From assembly GCA_023663525.1 (NCBI GenBank), contig JAMPHF010000001.1, forward strand, positions 127,988 to 191,987: a stretch of 64,000 nucleotides of DNA, given 5' to 3'. Positions within the stretch are counted from its first letter, which is position 1. Each line of letters starts with the position of its first letter. Positions 55,420 to 64,000 of this stretch are shown piece after piece. The notes under the pieces were generated by a model. It was given only the letters and a program-made list of their open reading frames with translations. It searched no databases and was not told the DNA's origin. Source of the DNA: Bacteroides sp. GTDB lineage: Bacteria; Bacteroidota; Bacteroidia; Bacteroidales; Muribaculaceae. The position numbers were made by a program, and so were the translations under genes.

Positions 55420-56735
55420 CAATTCTTCTCTATGAGCGGCTCGCCTATCAGCTCGAAAGGCATTGCCGAAATAATTCTGACATTATAAAATTCTCCCGCT
55501 TTCATAGGCAGATTTTTATGAACGAGCACTTCAGGATCGACTTCCGGTGAGTCAAACTCCGTCCGTCCGACATAAAAATCCTCCTCCTCGCGGTCAATGA
55601 CCACACGCAGGACTTTCCCGACCTTTGACTCCTGTATCGAGAGCGATATGTCCTCCTGCGCAGCCATGAGGCGTGCAAGTCTTTCCTGCTTGACCTCATC
55701 GGAAATCTCATCCTTGAAATTTTTCGCGCCGTAAGTATCCTCCTCCTCACAATAGGCAAATGCACCCATGCGCTCAAACCGCTGCTCTTTGACGAACTCC
55801 AACAGTTCGCCAAACTCAGCGTCGCCCTCACCCGGAAAACCGACCATGAGAGTGGTGCGCAGATGTATGCCCGGAACACGGCGACGAATCTCGGCAAGCA
55901 GTTCGCGCGTCTCGCTGCCGGTGATGTGGCGGCGCATGTTGACAAGCACTTTGTCAGAGACATGCTGGAGAGCTATGTCGAGATATTTGCACACGTTGTC
56001 ATGCCGGGCCATCACGTCGAGAAGCTCAAGCGGGAAATCCTTGGGATAAGCGTAATGAAGACGAATCCATTCCACACCCTCTACGCGAGCCATCTCATCA
56101 ATCAGCCTCGCAATCTCAACCTTACCGTAAATGTCCTTGCCATAATTGGTCAGATCCTGGGCGATAACGTTGAACTCCCTGACTCCGCGCCCGACAAGCA
56201 TACGGACTTCATCAACAATCTCCTCAATCGGGCGCGATTTATAGCGACCTGTAATCAAAGGAATGGCGCAAAACGAACAGAAACGGTTGCACCCCTCTGC
56301 AATCTTGAGATAGGCATGGTGACGCGGAGTGGTTATGACGCGGTCGTATGGCACACTTCCGGGTGAGCGGCGTGCAAGATCCGTGACAAGCCTCGCCCAA
56401 TCGGTCTTACCATACCAGGCATCCACCTCCGGAATTTCCGCCGGAAGTTCATTGGCATAACGCTGCGACAGGCAGCCCATCACATACAAGGAGTCTATCT
56501 CACCCTCCTTTTTCGCCTCACACCATGCAAGAATCTCATTGACCGACTCCTCCTTGGCATCGCCAATGAAACCACATGTGTTTATTACGACCGATTTCTC
56601 ACTATCGCTTTCAATAAATTCATCTGAAGCAGAATCGGTCACCTCATAGCCGACATCGGCCAACATTCTCATCAGTCGTTCCGAATCGACGAGATTCTTT
56701 GAACAGCCCAATGTTATGACAGCAATCTTCTTCAC
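55419..56735 (-). CDS. rimO: Ribosomal protein S12 methylthiotransferase RimO
   Basis: Radical-SAM enzyme of about 438 residues that adds a methylthio group to an aspartate of ribosomal protein S12. Three parts are visible: N-terminal MTTase domain (ITLGCSKNLVDSE with its cluster Cys, NTCGFIGDAKEES), the radical-SAM cysteine motif GCNRFCSFCAIP near residue 147, and the C-terminal TRAM domain (VLRVVIDREEEDFYVGR). The likely start is GTG at 56735 (coding MKKIAVITLG), one base after the ftsY stop; the preceding in-frame TTG would run back into ftsY. It is part of the ftsY-rimO-menF run. Confidence 0.94.
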   Translation of the reverse strand: MKKIAVITLGCSKNLVDSERLMRMLADVGYEVTDSASDEFIESDSEKSVVINTCGFIGDAKEESVNEILAWCEAKKEGEIDSLYVMGCLSQRYANELPAEIPEVDAWYGKTDWARLVTDLARRSPGSVPYDRVITTPRHHAYLKIAEGCNRFCSFCAIPLITGRYKSRPIEEIVDEVRMLVGRGVREFNVIAQDLTNYGKDIYGKVEIARLIDEMARVEGVEWIRLHYAYPKDFPLELLDVMARHDNVCKYLDIALQHVSDKVLVNMRRHITGSETRELLAEIRRRVPGIHLRTTLMVGFPGEGDAEFGELLEFVKEQRFERMGAFAYCEEEDTYGAKNFKDEISDEVKQERLARLMAAQEDISLSIQESKVGKVLRVVIDREEEDFYVGRTEFDSPEVDPEVLVHKNLPMKAGEFYNVRIISAMPFELIGEPLIEKN

Positions 56736-56736
56736 C

Positions 56737-57696
56737 TTACTTCTCACCGAACAGTGACTCGACAAATTCTTTTTTATGGAACACCTGAAGGTCCTCGATA
56801 CCCTCCCCGAGACCGATGTACTTGACGGGTATCTTGAACTGATCGCTGATCCCTATCACGACACCACCCTTGGCCGTACCGTCAAGTTTAGTGATGGCAA
56901 GCTCATTGACCTGAGTGGCAGCGACAAACTGCTTAGCCTGTTCAAAAGCGTTCTGACCGGTGGAGCCGTCAAGCACAAGGAGCACCTCATGAGGAGCATC
57001 GGGAATGAGCTTCTGCATGACGTTCTTGACTTTTGTCAGCTCGTCCATCAGACCTTTCTTGTTGTGCAAGCGACCGGCAGTGTCTATAATCACTACGTCA
57101 GCATTGTTAGCTATGGCACTCTGGAGAGTGTCAAAGGCAACCGAAGCCGGATCAGCTCCAAGTTTCTGCTTCACGACAGGGACATCCGCGCGTCGGCCCC
57201 ACTCCTCAAGCTGCTCGATAGCGGCAGCCCTGAACGTATCGGCCGCGCCAAGCACCACCTTGTTACCGGCCTTTTTGAATTGTGCAGCCATCTTCCCTAT
57301 CGTGGTAGTCTTGCCGACGCCGTTGACACCGACAACCATAATGACATGAGGCTTATGACCGGCAGGGATTGTGAAATCGTCCATCGATGACTCATCGCTT
57401 TTCTCCGCAAGCATATCGGCTATTTCCTCACAGAGCAAACGGTTAAGCTCCGACGAACCGACATATTTATCTCTCGCCACACGCTTCTGGATGCGATCGA
57501 TGATGCGGAGTGTGGTATCGACACCCACATCAGAGGTGACGAAAACCTCCTCAAGATTGTCAAGGACCTCGTCGTCAATGGTTGACTTTCCGGCAATCGC
57601 ATGTGAGAGACGGTCAAAAAGACCACGCTGTGTTTTTTCAAGACCCTTGTCAAGAGTCTCCTTCTTTTCGCGAGAGAAGAAATTGAAGAATCCCAT
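56737..57696 (-). CDS. ftsY: Signal recognition particle receptor FtsY
   Basis: FtsY, 319 residues, the membrane-associated GTPase that receives ribosome-nascent chain complexes from SRP. It is a short form with a small N-terminal acidic/basic region (FSREKKETLDKGLEK), the helical N domain and the GTPase: G1 GVNGVGKTTTIGKMA near 122, DTFRAAAIEQL near 158, DTAGRLHNKKGLMDEL near 203 and TKLDGTAKGGVV near 270, with the closing GLGEGIEDLQVF. ATG 57696 is clean. It heads the ftsY-rimO-menF operon. Confidence 0.96.
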   Translation of the reverse strand: MGFFNFFSREKKETLDKGLEKTQRGLFDRLSHAIAGKSTIDDEVLDNLEEVFVTSDVGVDTTLRIIDRIQKRVARDKYVGSSELNRLLCEEIADMLAEKSDESSMDDFTIPAGHKPHVIMVVGVNGVGKTTTIGKMAAQFKKAGNKVVLGAADTFRAAAIEQLEEWGRRADVPVVKQKLGADPASVAFDTLQSAIANNADVVIIDTAGRLHNKKGLMDELTKVKNVMQKLIPDAPHEVLLVLDGSTGQNAFEQAKQFVAATQVNELAITKLDGTAKGGVVIGISDQFKIPVKYIGLGEGIEDLQVFHKKEFVESLFGEK

Positions 57697-57790
57697 ATCT
57701 TAGATTTTTATCGTCACTTAATTTAGAATTACAAAAGTACTCATTTTTTTACTATTATCCAAAATATGCTTCACACCCGGAAATCAAAAA

Positions 57791-57832
57791 GGACATAAGA
57801 TACCTGCGGTTGCCCGCACGTACCTTATGTCC
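57791..57832 (-). terminator. Terminator of the uronate operon
   Basis: GGACATAAGATAC (57791-57803) pairs with GTACCTTATGTCC (57820-57832) with one mispair, followed on the minus strand by a T-run (TTTTTG). It lies about 40 bases after the kdgK stop and separates the uronate operon from ftsY. Confidence 0.85.
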
Positions 57833-57871
57833 CTTATTGGAATAGTCCTTTTCAGACTGCTTTATCCGGCA

Positions 57872-58891
57872 TTAACGCTGCACACGGCCATTGGCGTTGC
57901 CGCCTGCGAGAGCCTTCACCTCGTCAACAGTCACGAGATTGAAGTCACCGGGGATAGTGTGCTTGAGAGCTGAAGCAGCTACTGCAAACTCAAGAGCCTC
58001 GCCCTGGTTAGGCATTGTGAGGAGACCATAGATGATACCGCCTGAGAAAGAGTCGCCACCACCAACGCGGTCGATGATCGGGTTGATGTCATAACGCTTT
58101 GACTCATAGAATTCCTCACCGTTGTAAATCATAGCCTTCCAGCCATTGTGAGTAGCTGAGAATGACTCGCGGAGGGTTGAGATGACATACTTGAAGTCAA
58201 ATTCCTTGGCCATAGCCTTGAAAATGCCCTTGTAGCCCTCTGCATTTGTCTCACCGCCCTCAACGTCTGCGTCGGGCTTGAAACCGAGGCAGAGCTCTGC
58301 ATCTTCCTCGTTGCCGATACATACGTCAACATACTTCATGAGGGGACGCATGATAGACTGAGCTTTCTCCTTTGTCCAGAGTTTCTTACGGAAGTTAAGG
58401 TCAACAGACACTGTCACGCCATGACGTTTTGCAGCCTCGCAGGCAAGACGGGTAAGCTCGGCAGCCTTGTCGCTGATGGCAGGTGTGATACCGCTCCAGT
58501 GGAACCAGTCGGCACCTTCCATTATAGCATCGAAGTCGAAATCCTCGGGATCAGCCTCAGCAATAGCTGAATTTGCACGGTCATAGATGACCTTTGAGGG
58601 ACGCATTGAAGCACCGGTCTCGCAATAGTAGATACCTACACGGTCACCACCACGGGCAATGTGGTCAGTGTGGACACCATAACGACGGAGAGCGTTGACA
58701 GCAGCCTGACCGATCTCATGCTTGGGAAGTTTTGACACGAAATATGCGTCAAGACCATAGTTGGCACAGCTTACAGCAACATTAGCCTCGCCGCCACCCC
58801 AGATGACATCAAAATTGTCAACCTGTACAAAACGATGATTCCCTTCGGGAGAAAGGCGAAGCATGATTTCGCCTAAAGTTACGACTTTCAT
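57872..58891 (-). CDS. kdgK: 2-Dehydro-3-deoxygluconokinase-like PfkB kinase
   Basis: A 339-residue PfkB-family sugar kinase. The N-terminus (LGEIMLRLSPEGNHRF), the GGGEANVAVSCANYG block near 32 and the C-terminal catalytic motif VGGGDSFSGGIIYG near 290 are typical of 2-keto-3-deoxygluconate kinases. Context decides the function: kduI, the EIIC and kduD lie upstream on the same strand, and KDG is their product. It would make KDPG for cleavage by an aldolase, whose gene is not in the window. Followed by a strong terminator. Confidence 0.88.
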   Translation of the reverse strand: MKVVTLGEIMLRLSPEGNHRFVQVDNFDVIWGGGEANVAVSCANYGLDAYFVSKLPKHEIGQAAVNALRRYGVHTDHIARGGDRVGIYYCETGASMRPSKVIYDRANSAIAEADPEDFDFDAIMEGADWFHWSGITPAISDKAAELTRLACEAAKRHGVTVSVDLNFRKKLWTKEKAQSIMRPLMKYVDVCIGNEEDAELCLGFKPDADVEGGETNAEGYKGIFKAMAKEFDFKYVISTLRESFSATHNGWKAMIYNGEEFYESKRYDINPIIDRVGGGDSFSGGIIYGLLTMPNQGEALEFAVAASALKHTIPGDFNLVTVDEVKALAGGNANGRVQR

Positions 58892-58949
58892 GATAATTTA
58901 TGATTTTAAGTGTTAGAAAGTTCTTGTGTGATGAATGGAAAGAGAGATG

Positions 58950-59870
58950 TTACTTCATTTCGAGATATGTGACCTTGTCCATGTCGCCATAGTCAAGATT
59001 CTCGCCGCCCATACCCCAGATGAACATGTAGTTGGATGTTCCGGCGGCAGCGTGGATTGACCATTCGGGCGACATCACTGCCTGCTCGTTGTGGAGCCAG
59101 ATGAGGCGGTTCTCCTGCGGCTCACCCATGAGATGGCAGATGGCATTGCCTTCAGGCACATTGAAATAGAAATAAGCCTCGACACGGCGGTCATGTGTAT
59201 GAGCCGGCATAGTGTTCCAGACGCTGCCGGGCTTCAACTCGGTGAGACCCATCTGAAGCTGACACGGACCTTCTTCAAGCACATTGTTGACAATGAGCTG
59301 ATTGATCACGCGGTCATTGCTCTCCTCCATCGAGCCGGCTGCAAACGAATTGGCCTTGAGCGAGCCTTTGCGACCATCGATGGTGATCAACTGGGTCTTG
59401 TATTCCTTATGAGCGGGAGTGGAGTTGATATAGAACTTGGCGGGATTTGAATTGTCCTTGCTGCGGAAGCTGACATTCTGCTTTCCACGTCCTACGTAGA
59501 GGGCATCCTTGAAATTAAGTTCATATTCCTTGCCGTCAACAGTCACGACACCGGGGCCACCGACGTTGATCACACCAAGCTCCCTGCGCTCAAGAAAATA
59601 CTTGGCCTTGAGGGGATCGATGGTTTCAAGGACAACTTCCTTACCCACCGGGACAACGCCGCCATAGATCAGGCGGTCATACATTGAGTAGGTGAGGTTG
59701 ATTTTATTTTCCTCCATGACTTTAGGCATCATGAAGTGAGAGCGGAGCTGATTGGTGTCATAATGCTTCACGTCATCCGGGTGGCAGGCACGCAGAATCG
59801 AATAGCTGGTCTGCGCCATGCCTGTAAGTGACATGCTCATAAGGGCAATACCTGTTAGGAATTTTTTCAT
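58950..59870 (-). CDS. kduI: 5-Dehydro-4-deoxy-D-glucuronate isomerase with a signal peptide
   Basis: KduI, 306 residues, converts 4-deoxy-5-ketouronate (from unsaturated pectin or glycosaminoglycan ends) to 2,5-diketo-3-deoxygluconate. Cupin-like zinc ligands are visible as HTHDRRVE (H-x-H-x4-E) near 222 and His in [20 protein letters not shown] near 277. The first 20 residues form a clear export signal: MKK, a hydrophobic core ([14 protein letters not shown]) and an AQ-type cleavage site (GMAQ). KduI of other bacteria starts near [11 protein letters not shown] and is cytoplasmic, so an exported form is unusual. It lies between the EIIC and kdgK genes in one operon. Confidence 0.92.
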   Translation of the reverse strand: MKKFLTGIALMSMSLTGMAQTSYSILRACHPDDVKHYDTNQLRSHFMMPKVMEENKINLTYSMYDRLIYGGVVPVGKEVVLETIDPLKAKYFLERRELGVINVGGPGVVTVDGKEYELNFKDALYVGRGKQNVSFRSKDNSNPAKFYINSTPAHKEYKTQLITIDGRKGSLKANSFAAGSMEESNDRVINQLIVNNVLEEGPCQLQMGLTELKPGSVWNTMPAHTHDRRVEAYFYFNVPEGNAICHLMGEPQENRLIWLHNEQAVMSPEWSIHAAAGTSNYMFIWGMGGENLDYGDMDKVTYLEMK

Positions 59871-59959
59871 ATCTAATATTCTTTACTTTTACTGTTATGT
59901 TCTGACGTTCAGAGTATGTCTGCTACACGTCAAAATGGGGATGTTTCTCAGAGGATGAA

Positions 59960-61384
59960 TCAATCCGTGATGTGGCTCGACGGAGAACGGTGTGCTTCCA
60001 GACGCATCATGCGACGACGATTCCACCACACGAGACCGGCGGTAAAGACCGTAAGGATTGCTGCACCGATGTAGATGCCGATGGTCTTGAAACCCTCGAT
60101 GCACCAATAGATTGCAGCTCCCAGCGGACTGCCTGCAAAGTCGAGCGAACCTGCAAGGAAGCCCTCGGGCACTTGCACAGCCTTGTCGTCAGGATGGGCG
60201 GCAGCCACTTCATGTGCGGCCTTTGTGAAATCGGGAGCCATCCATGTCACGAGGTAAAGCGCGAGCACAAGGACAGCGATACCGACCACAAGGGTCTTCA
60301 GCACGCTTCCTTTGGTGTAAGGAAGCACCAGCGGGAAGATGTAGAACATTCCGGCAAGTGACGCGAGCGGAAGGAAAGCATTCCCGGGAAGAATGACAGC
60401 AATGATCAGGGTGACGGGAATGAGGATGATTGAGGCGACAAGTGTGGTGGGATGACCGATCACAAGTGCCGGACTCATGCCTATCGAAAGACCTTCCGCT
60501 CCCTTAAACTTGCGGGCAATCATCGTGCGGGTGGCCTCTGAAATGGGCTTCAGACCTTCGATGAACAGCACTGTCACGCGAGGGATAAGCTCCATCACAG
60601 CACCCATCTTCACACCAAGCATAAGAATCTTGGGTATATTATCGACAATCGCGCTCCATGAGTCGAACTGGAGACAGCCGATTACTATACCGACCACGAT
60701 ACCGAGGAACAATGGCTCACCGGCGATACCAAACTTCTTTTTGAGACCCTCTGCATCAATCTCCAGACGGTTCATGCCCGGAATACGGTCAAGGACAGCA
60801 TTGATACCCCACGCAAACGGCACGAAACCTGCGCAGAAAGGCTGAGGAATGCTGATACCATCGACATCATGGTAGAAACGCTGGAACTTGGGGGCAGTCA
60901 CATCGGCAATCACGAGGGTGATTATATAGCAAATGATGGCTGCGAAAAAGCCCCAGGCAATTGACTCAACGGCAAAGTAAACAACACCGCCGATGAATGC
61001 GAAATGCCAGTAGTTCCAAAGGTCGATATTAACTGTGCGTGTTCCCTTGATGAGAAGCAGCAGGATGTTGACACCGAGACATACGGGGATGATGAACGCA
61101 CCGACAGCCGTATTGTAGGCCACGGAGGCTGCCGCCGGCCAACCCATGTCGAACACCTTCAGTTGGAGATCATAGAGATTGGTGATTGTCTTGAGCGGGT
61201 CGGACATCGAGTCGGTGAGCAGAGCCGTGACAATGCCGAGACCGATGAAACCAACGCCCACCTTGAGACCGCTCATCAATGACTTGTTGAATCCAAGTCC
61301 GATGCACAGGCCCAGCACAAGGAATATTATGGGCATCATCACCGCTGCACCCAGCGAGATGATATAGGCGAATACCGCTTCCAT
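59960..61384 (-). CDS. Orphan galactitol-type PTS EIIC permease
   Basis: A 474-residue membrane protein of about 12 segments resembling the IIC component of the galactitol phosphotransferase family (PIIFLVLGLCIGLGFNKSLMSGLKVGVGFIGLGI at the start; INAVLDRIPGMNRLEIDAEGLKKKFG in the middle; MSPALVIGHPTTL near 365). In a classical PTS it works with IIA and IIB, HPr and enzyme I; none is encoded beside it. It overlaps the kduD stop by one base (TAATG) and precedes kduI, so it is most likely the uptake protein for a deoxyketo-uronate. The C-terminal 30 residues are basic. Confidence 0.85.
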   Translation of the reverse strand: MEAVFAYIISLGAAVMMPIIFLVLGLCIGLGFNKSLMSGLKVGVGFIGLGIVTALLTDSMSDPLKTITNLYDLQLKVFDMGWPAAASVAYNTAVGAFIIPVCLGVNILLLLIKGTRTVNIDLWNYWHFAFIGGVVYFAVESIAWGFFAAIICYIITLVIADVTAPKFQRFYHDVDGISIPQPFCAGFVPFAWGINAVLDRIPGMNRLEIDAEGLKKKFGIAGEPLFLGIVVGIVIGCLQFDSWSAIVDNIPKILMLGVKMGAVMELIPRVTVLFIEGLKPISEATRTMIARKFKGAEGLSIGMSPALVIGHPTTLVASIILIPVTLIIAVILPGNAFLPLASLAGMFYIFPLVLPYTKGSVLKTLVVGIAVLVLALYLVTWMAPDFTKAAHEVAAAHPDDKAVQVPEGFLAGSLDFAGSPLGAAIYWCIEGFKTIGIYIGAAILTVFTAGLVWWNRRRMMRLEAHRSPSSHITD

Positions 61385-62178
61385 TATTTGGGTTGCTTGC
61401 CGATGTATGCGAGAATACCGCCGTCAACATAGAGGACATGTCCGTTCACGAAGTCCGAAGCATCGGATGCAAGGAACACGGCCGGCCCCATGAGATCCTC
61501 GGGAGTGCCCCAACGTGCGGCAGGAGTCTTCGAAATGATGAACTGATCAAAGGGATGACGGCTGCCATCAGCCTGACGCTCGCGCAGGGGAGCTGTCTGC
61601 TCAGTTGCAATATAACCCGGGCCGATACCGTTGCACTGGATGTTGTATTCGCCGTACTCGGAGCAAATGTTGCGGGTCAGCATCTTCAAACCACCCTTTG
61701 CGGCAGCATACGCGCTGACGGTCTCGCGGCCAAGCTCACTCATCATTGAGCAGATGTTGATGATCTTGCCGTGACCTTTCTTGATCATTCCGGGGATGAC
61801 TGCCTTGGCGCAGATATAGGGAGCAACGAGGTCAACGTCAACCACACGGCGGAAATCCTCAACGGCCATTTCCTCCATCGGGATGCGCTTGATGATACCG
61901 GCATTGTTGACAAGGATGTCGATTGTCCCGACAGTGGCCTCAATGTCAGCCACCATAGCCTTTACAGCCTCCTCATCGGTAACGTCACAGAGATAACCCT
62001 TAGCGTCGATTCCGAGCTCCTTGTAAGCCTTGAGACCGCGATCGACAGTCTCCTGACGTGAGCAGTTAAAAACGATTTTCGCACCGGCCTCGGCAAATGC
62101 CTGGGCAATGGCAAGCCCGATTCCGTAAGCGGCACCGGTCACGAGAGCAACTTTGCCCTCAAGAGAAAAATTTACCAT
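61384..62178 (-). CDS. kduD: 2-Dehydro-3-deoxy-D-gluconate 5-dehydrogenase (SDR family)
   Basis: A 264-residue short-chain dehydrogenase that would reduce 2,5-diketo-3-deoxygluconate to KDG in the cytoplasm. SDR features: cofactor motif TGAAYGIGLAIA near 15, NNAG near 90, catalytic Ser in INICSMMSE near 147, YAAAKGG (Tyr-x3-Lys) near 160 and PGYIATEQTAP near 192. Gluconate 5-dehydrogenases are close relatives; adjacency to kduI and kdgK favours KduD. It starts the four-gene operon kduD-EIIC-kduI-kdgK. Confidence 0.92.
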   Translation of the reverse strand: MVNFSLEGKVALVTGAAYGIGLAIAQAFAEAGAKIVFNCSRQETVDRGLKAYKELGIDAKGYLCDVTDEEAVKAMVADIEATVGTIDILVNNAGIIKRIPMEEMAVEDFRRVVDVDLVAPYICAKAVIPGMIKKGHGKIINICSMMSELGRETVSAYAAAKGGLKMLTRNICSEYGEYNIQCNGIGPGYIATEQTAPLRERQADGSRHPFDQFIISKTPAARWGTPEDLMGPAVFLASDASDFVNGHVLYVDGGILAYIGKQPK

Positions 62179-62268
62179 ATTGCTGATTTTTAAGTTTCAG
62201 GTATTTAGAAGTATGCGGCAAACATCCGCAAATTCGACGGTAAAATTAATAATTTTAACAAACATCCC

Positions 62269-62276
62269 CAAATTTA
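62269..62276 (-). promoter_or_regulatory. Candidate minus-7 box of the uronate operon
   Basis: On the minus strand TAAATTTG matches TAnnTTTG about 95 bases before the kduD ATG. No TTTG partner at the usual distance is visible, so this is a weak candidate; the operon may need an activator. Confidence 0.35.
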
Positions 62277-62349
62277 GTGCCTATAAAAAAACGTAATGCG
62301 ACATTTTTTATTCTTTTGGATTTTGGTCGGGGGGATCGGGCAAACGGCT

Positions 62350-63714
62350 CTATTGATGTTTGATTTGCGAGAGGAGACCGTTGTTGCGGTCGAGATGACG
62401 GTTGAAGAAGCTGTCGGCCGTGAAAAGCCGCACAATCCCGAATGAGATTGCAGCCGTGAGCATGAGCGGGAAGAAATAGGCATACGCTCCTCCCATTTCA
62501 CAGGTCAGGAACATGGCCATAAGCGGAGCACGTATAGCCCCGGCCATGACTCCCGCCATAGCATAGAATGCAAAATGTGCCACCGGCAGATGCAGGCCTA
62601 ACAGTATATTGGTGAGTGAGGCAAAAAAGAATCCTACCATACATCCCGCAAACAAAGTCGGGGCAAAATCACCACTGACACCACCGCCATAGTTCGTAGC
62701 TGAGGTGACGAAGCATTTCACCATGGCAACCGCTCCGACGATGAGGGTGACGGCCAACATACTGCCCGAATCACCGGCAAAGATGCTATCATTGAGGATT
62801 GTCGTGAAATTCCCGTTGATAATCCTGCCGACAGTCGCATAACCCTCGCCATAAAGGACAGGGAACAGAAAGACCATCGACGCCAGGAAGCCACCCGCCA
62901 CCACATTTCTCAGCCATTTGTTGGCAATACCGTGAAGGAGGCGACCAATTTTTTTCATTATGAAGCTATAATACAGCGAATAGAATCCGCAAAACACTCC
63001 AAGCAATACAATGTAAGGCAATATGTCAAGACCATATCCGCTACCGCCATCAAAGGGTATGTCGAGCGTAAAACCCGAAAGGGCAAACGCCGTCATCGAC
63101 GCAATCACCACCGTCTCAAGCAGCAGAATGACCGAGGTGGTGGACATCGGCATCCTCAGCACCTCCAAAGTGAACAATGCTCCACCCATAGGCGACTTGA
63201 AAATCCCGGCAATACCGGCTCCTGCGCCACATCCAATCATCAGCCTCAACATCGAAGGCGACATCTTGAAAAATCTCGCAAGATTGCTGCCTATTGCAGC
63301 TCCCGTATAGGCGATAGGGCCCTCCGACCCGGCTGAGCCACCAAACCCTAATGTCAGCGAGCTTGCGAGTATAGGTGTAAAAGTGAGATAGCTTTTCAGC
63401 CGATATATTTTATTCTTCAGATCACGAATCATCTGCTCCGTCCCGTTCGAGAGCTTGGCCCGCACTATGTAACGGCAGAATATACCGGTCAGGACAATAC
63501 CCAAAAGCGGGAGCAACAACAAAATCCAATTCCCTGAGCCGACATGCAGCCCGGAAGTCAGATGTCTTGAGATAAAGGCGACCAAACGCTTGAGTATAAA
63601 CGCACCAACGCCTGACAGCACACCAACAACTCCGCCGAGAATGAAGACGAATGCTTTCTCAGACAGATGGGCTGCACGCCATTCAACAAATTTATTGATA
63701 ATGTGCCGTGACAT
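62350..63714 (-). CDS. ClC-family chloride channel or H+/Cl- exchanger
   Basis: A 454-residue membrane protein with the ClC fold of about 18 helices. Selectivity-filter blocks are present: GSAGSEGPIAYTGAA near 126 (the gating Glu in GSEGP) and GGGVSGDFAPTLFAGCMVG near 345 (GxFxP-type). GAGAGIAGIFKSPMGGALFTLEVL near 165 is also characteristic. No cytoplasmic CBS domains follow. It should move chloride, possibly in exchange for protons, at the inner membrane. It is on the same strand as the uronate operon but separated by about 170 bases. Confidence 0.93.
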   Translation of the reverse strand: MSRHIINKFVEWRAAHLSEKAFVFILGGVVGVLSGVGAFILKRLVAFISRHLTSGLHVGSGNWILLLLPLLGIVLTGIFCRYIVRAKLSNGTEQMIRDLKNKIYRLKSYLTFTPILASSLTLGFGGSAGSEGPIAYTGAAIGSNLARFFKMSPSMLRLMIGCGAGAGIAGIFKSPMGGALFTLEVLRMPMSTTSVILLLETVVIASMTAFALSGFTLDIPFDGGSGYGLDILPYIVLLGVFCGFYSLYYSFIMKKIGRLLHGIANKWLRNVVAGGFLASMVFLFPVLYGEGYATVGRIINGNFTTILNDSIFAGDSGSMLAVTLIVGAVAMVKCFVTSATNYGGGVSGDFAPTLFAGCMVGFFFASLTNILLGLHLPVAHFAFYAMAGVMAGAIRAPLMAMFLTCEMGGAYAYFFPLMLTAAISFGIVRLFTADSFFNRHLDRNNGLLSQIKHQ

Positions 63715-64000
63715 GAATCGATAGAAAATCAGAAAAAACGTGAGGCAATGTTACGCGACCATCACCATGAATCAATACATCAAGTATAACAATCGCCTCC
63801 CTACCCTTGTTTTGGGGATGGACAACAAAACTGAGTATCCCACACCCGTAAGTATCTTATCCGTCAGCCTTCTTTTATCCTGAAAAATTCATGTCCCTTA
63901 TGCCCGTCCGTGTCTCTGCATCTTTCTCCTGTATTAAGCGAGGATTTAGAGGCTGTTTAAAAACAAATGTTAAAGCCAGAGTCCAACGATCCGAGATGGA
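63715..64000. other. Right-edge intergenic DNA without a recognised gene
   Basis: These 286 bases contain no credible coding frame, RNA gene or promoter that I can support. Near the edge (63951-63968) GAGGCTGTTTAAAAAC resembles the kind of sequence found at insertion-sequence ends, but the partner end is outside the window. Confidence 0.4.

Overview
The window reads as an ordinary chromosomal segment of a Bacteroidales bacterium, plausibly Muribaculaceae (the family is inferred from overall resemblance; no 16S or marker tree is possible here). Supporting signs are the Bacteroidetes promoter pattern (TTTG, about 20 bases, TAnnTTTG) seen many times, almost no Shine-Dalgarno sequences, TamL-type and PorE-like outer-membrane lipoproteins, meso-diaminopimelate dehydrogenase, agmatine-based putrescine synthesis and Bacteroidetes-type lipoprotein signals. 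No rRNA, tRNA, CRISPR array, prophage or complete insertion sequence was found. The one RNA gene is rnpB.

Layout. 1-7.4 kb: leftward nitrogen-assimilation operon amtB-gltB-gltD (gltD runs off the left edge). 7.6-13 kb: rightward acyltransferase, membrane phosphoesterase, tex and folK; a 383-base inverted-repeat element has split the phosphoesterase-tex pair. 13-19 kb: leftward comEC, aroE, a small membrane protein and an agmatine-to-putrescine operon headed by a 79-residue acidic protein. 19-26 kb: rightward lipoprotein, purM, mltF-like transglycosylase, DUF3332-like lipoprotein and VanZ-like protein, then leftward priA. 26.3-26.7 kb: rnpB. 26.8-33 kb: SGNH hydrolase, FemAB/GNAT-like protein, SulP transporter, prmA and a set of small envelope proteins including tandem YtxH paralogues. 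33-37 kb: leftward operon of coiled-coil membrane protein, MgtC and a CPA2 antiporter. 37.4-42.8 kb: rightward tamL, HAD phosphatase and a histidine kinase lacking its phospho-accepting histidine. 42.8-43.3 kb: a palindrome-rich element with 82-base inverted arms. 43.4-49 kb: porE-like gene (leftward), pta-ackA and ddh. 49-54 kb: leftward cassette of two SGNH esterases, an MBOAT acyltransferase and a Cof-type phosphatase, likely for O-acylating an envelope polymer. 54-58 kb: tightly packed ftsY-rimO-menF. 58-62 kb: unsaturated-uronate operon kduD, orphan galactitol-type PTS EIIC, kduI with a signal peptide, kdgK. 62.3-63.7 kb: ClC channel.

The most interesting points are: (1) the uronate operon, where an exported KduI and an EIIC without partner PTS proteins suggest isomerisation in the periplasm followed by uptake of the diketo sugar; (2) two palindromic non-coding elements, one of which can be excised on paper to restore a compact operon with a 3-base target duplication; (3) a sensor kinase with Tyr in place of His; (4) a near-leaderless tamL promoter. 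No wholly new multi-gene defence or mobile system is visible.
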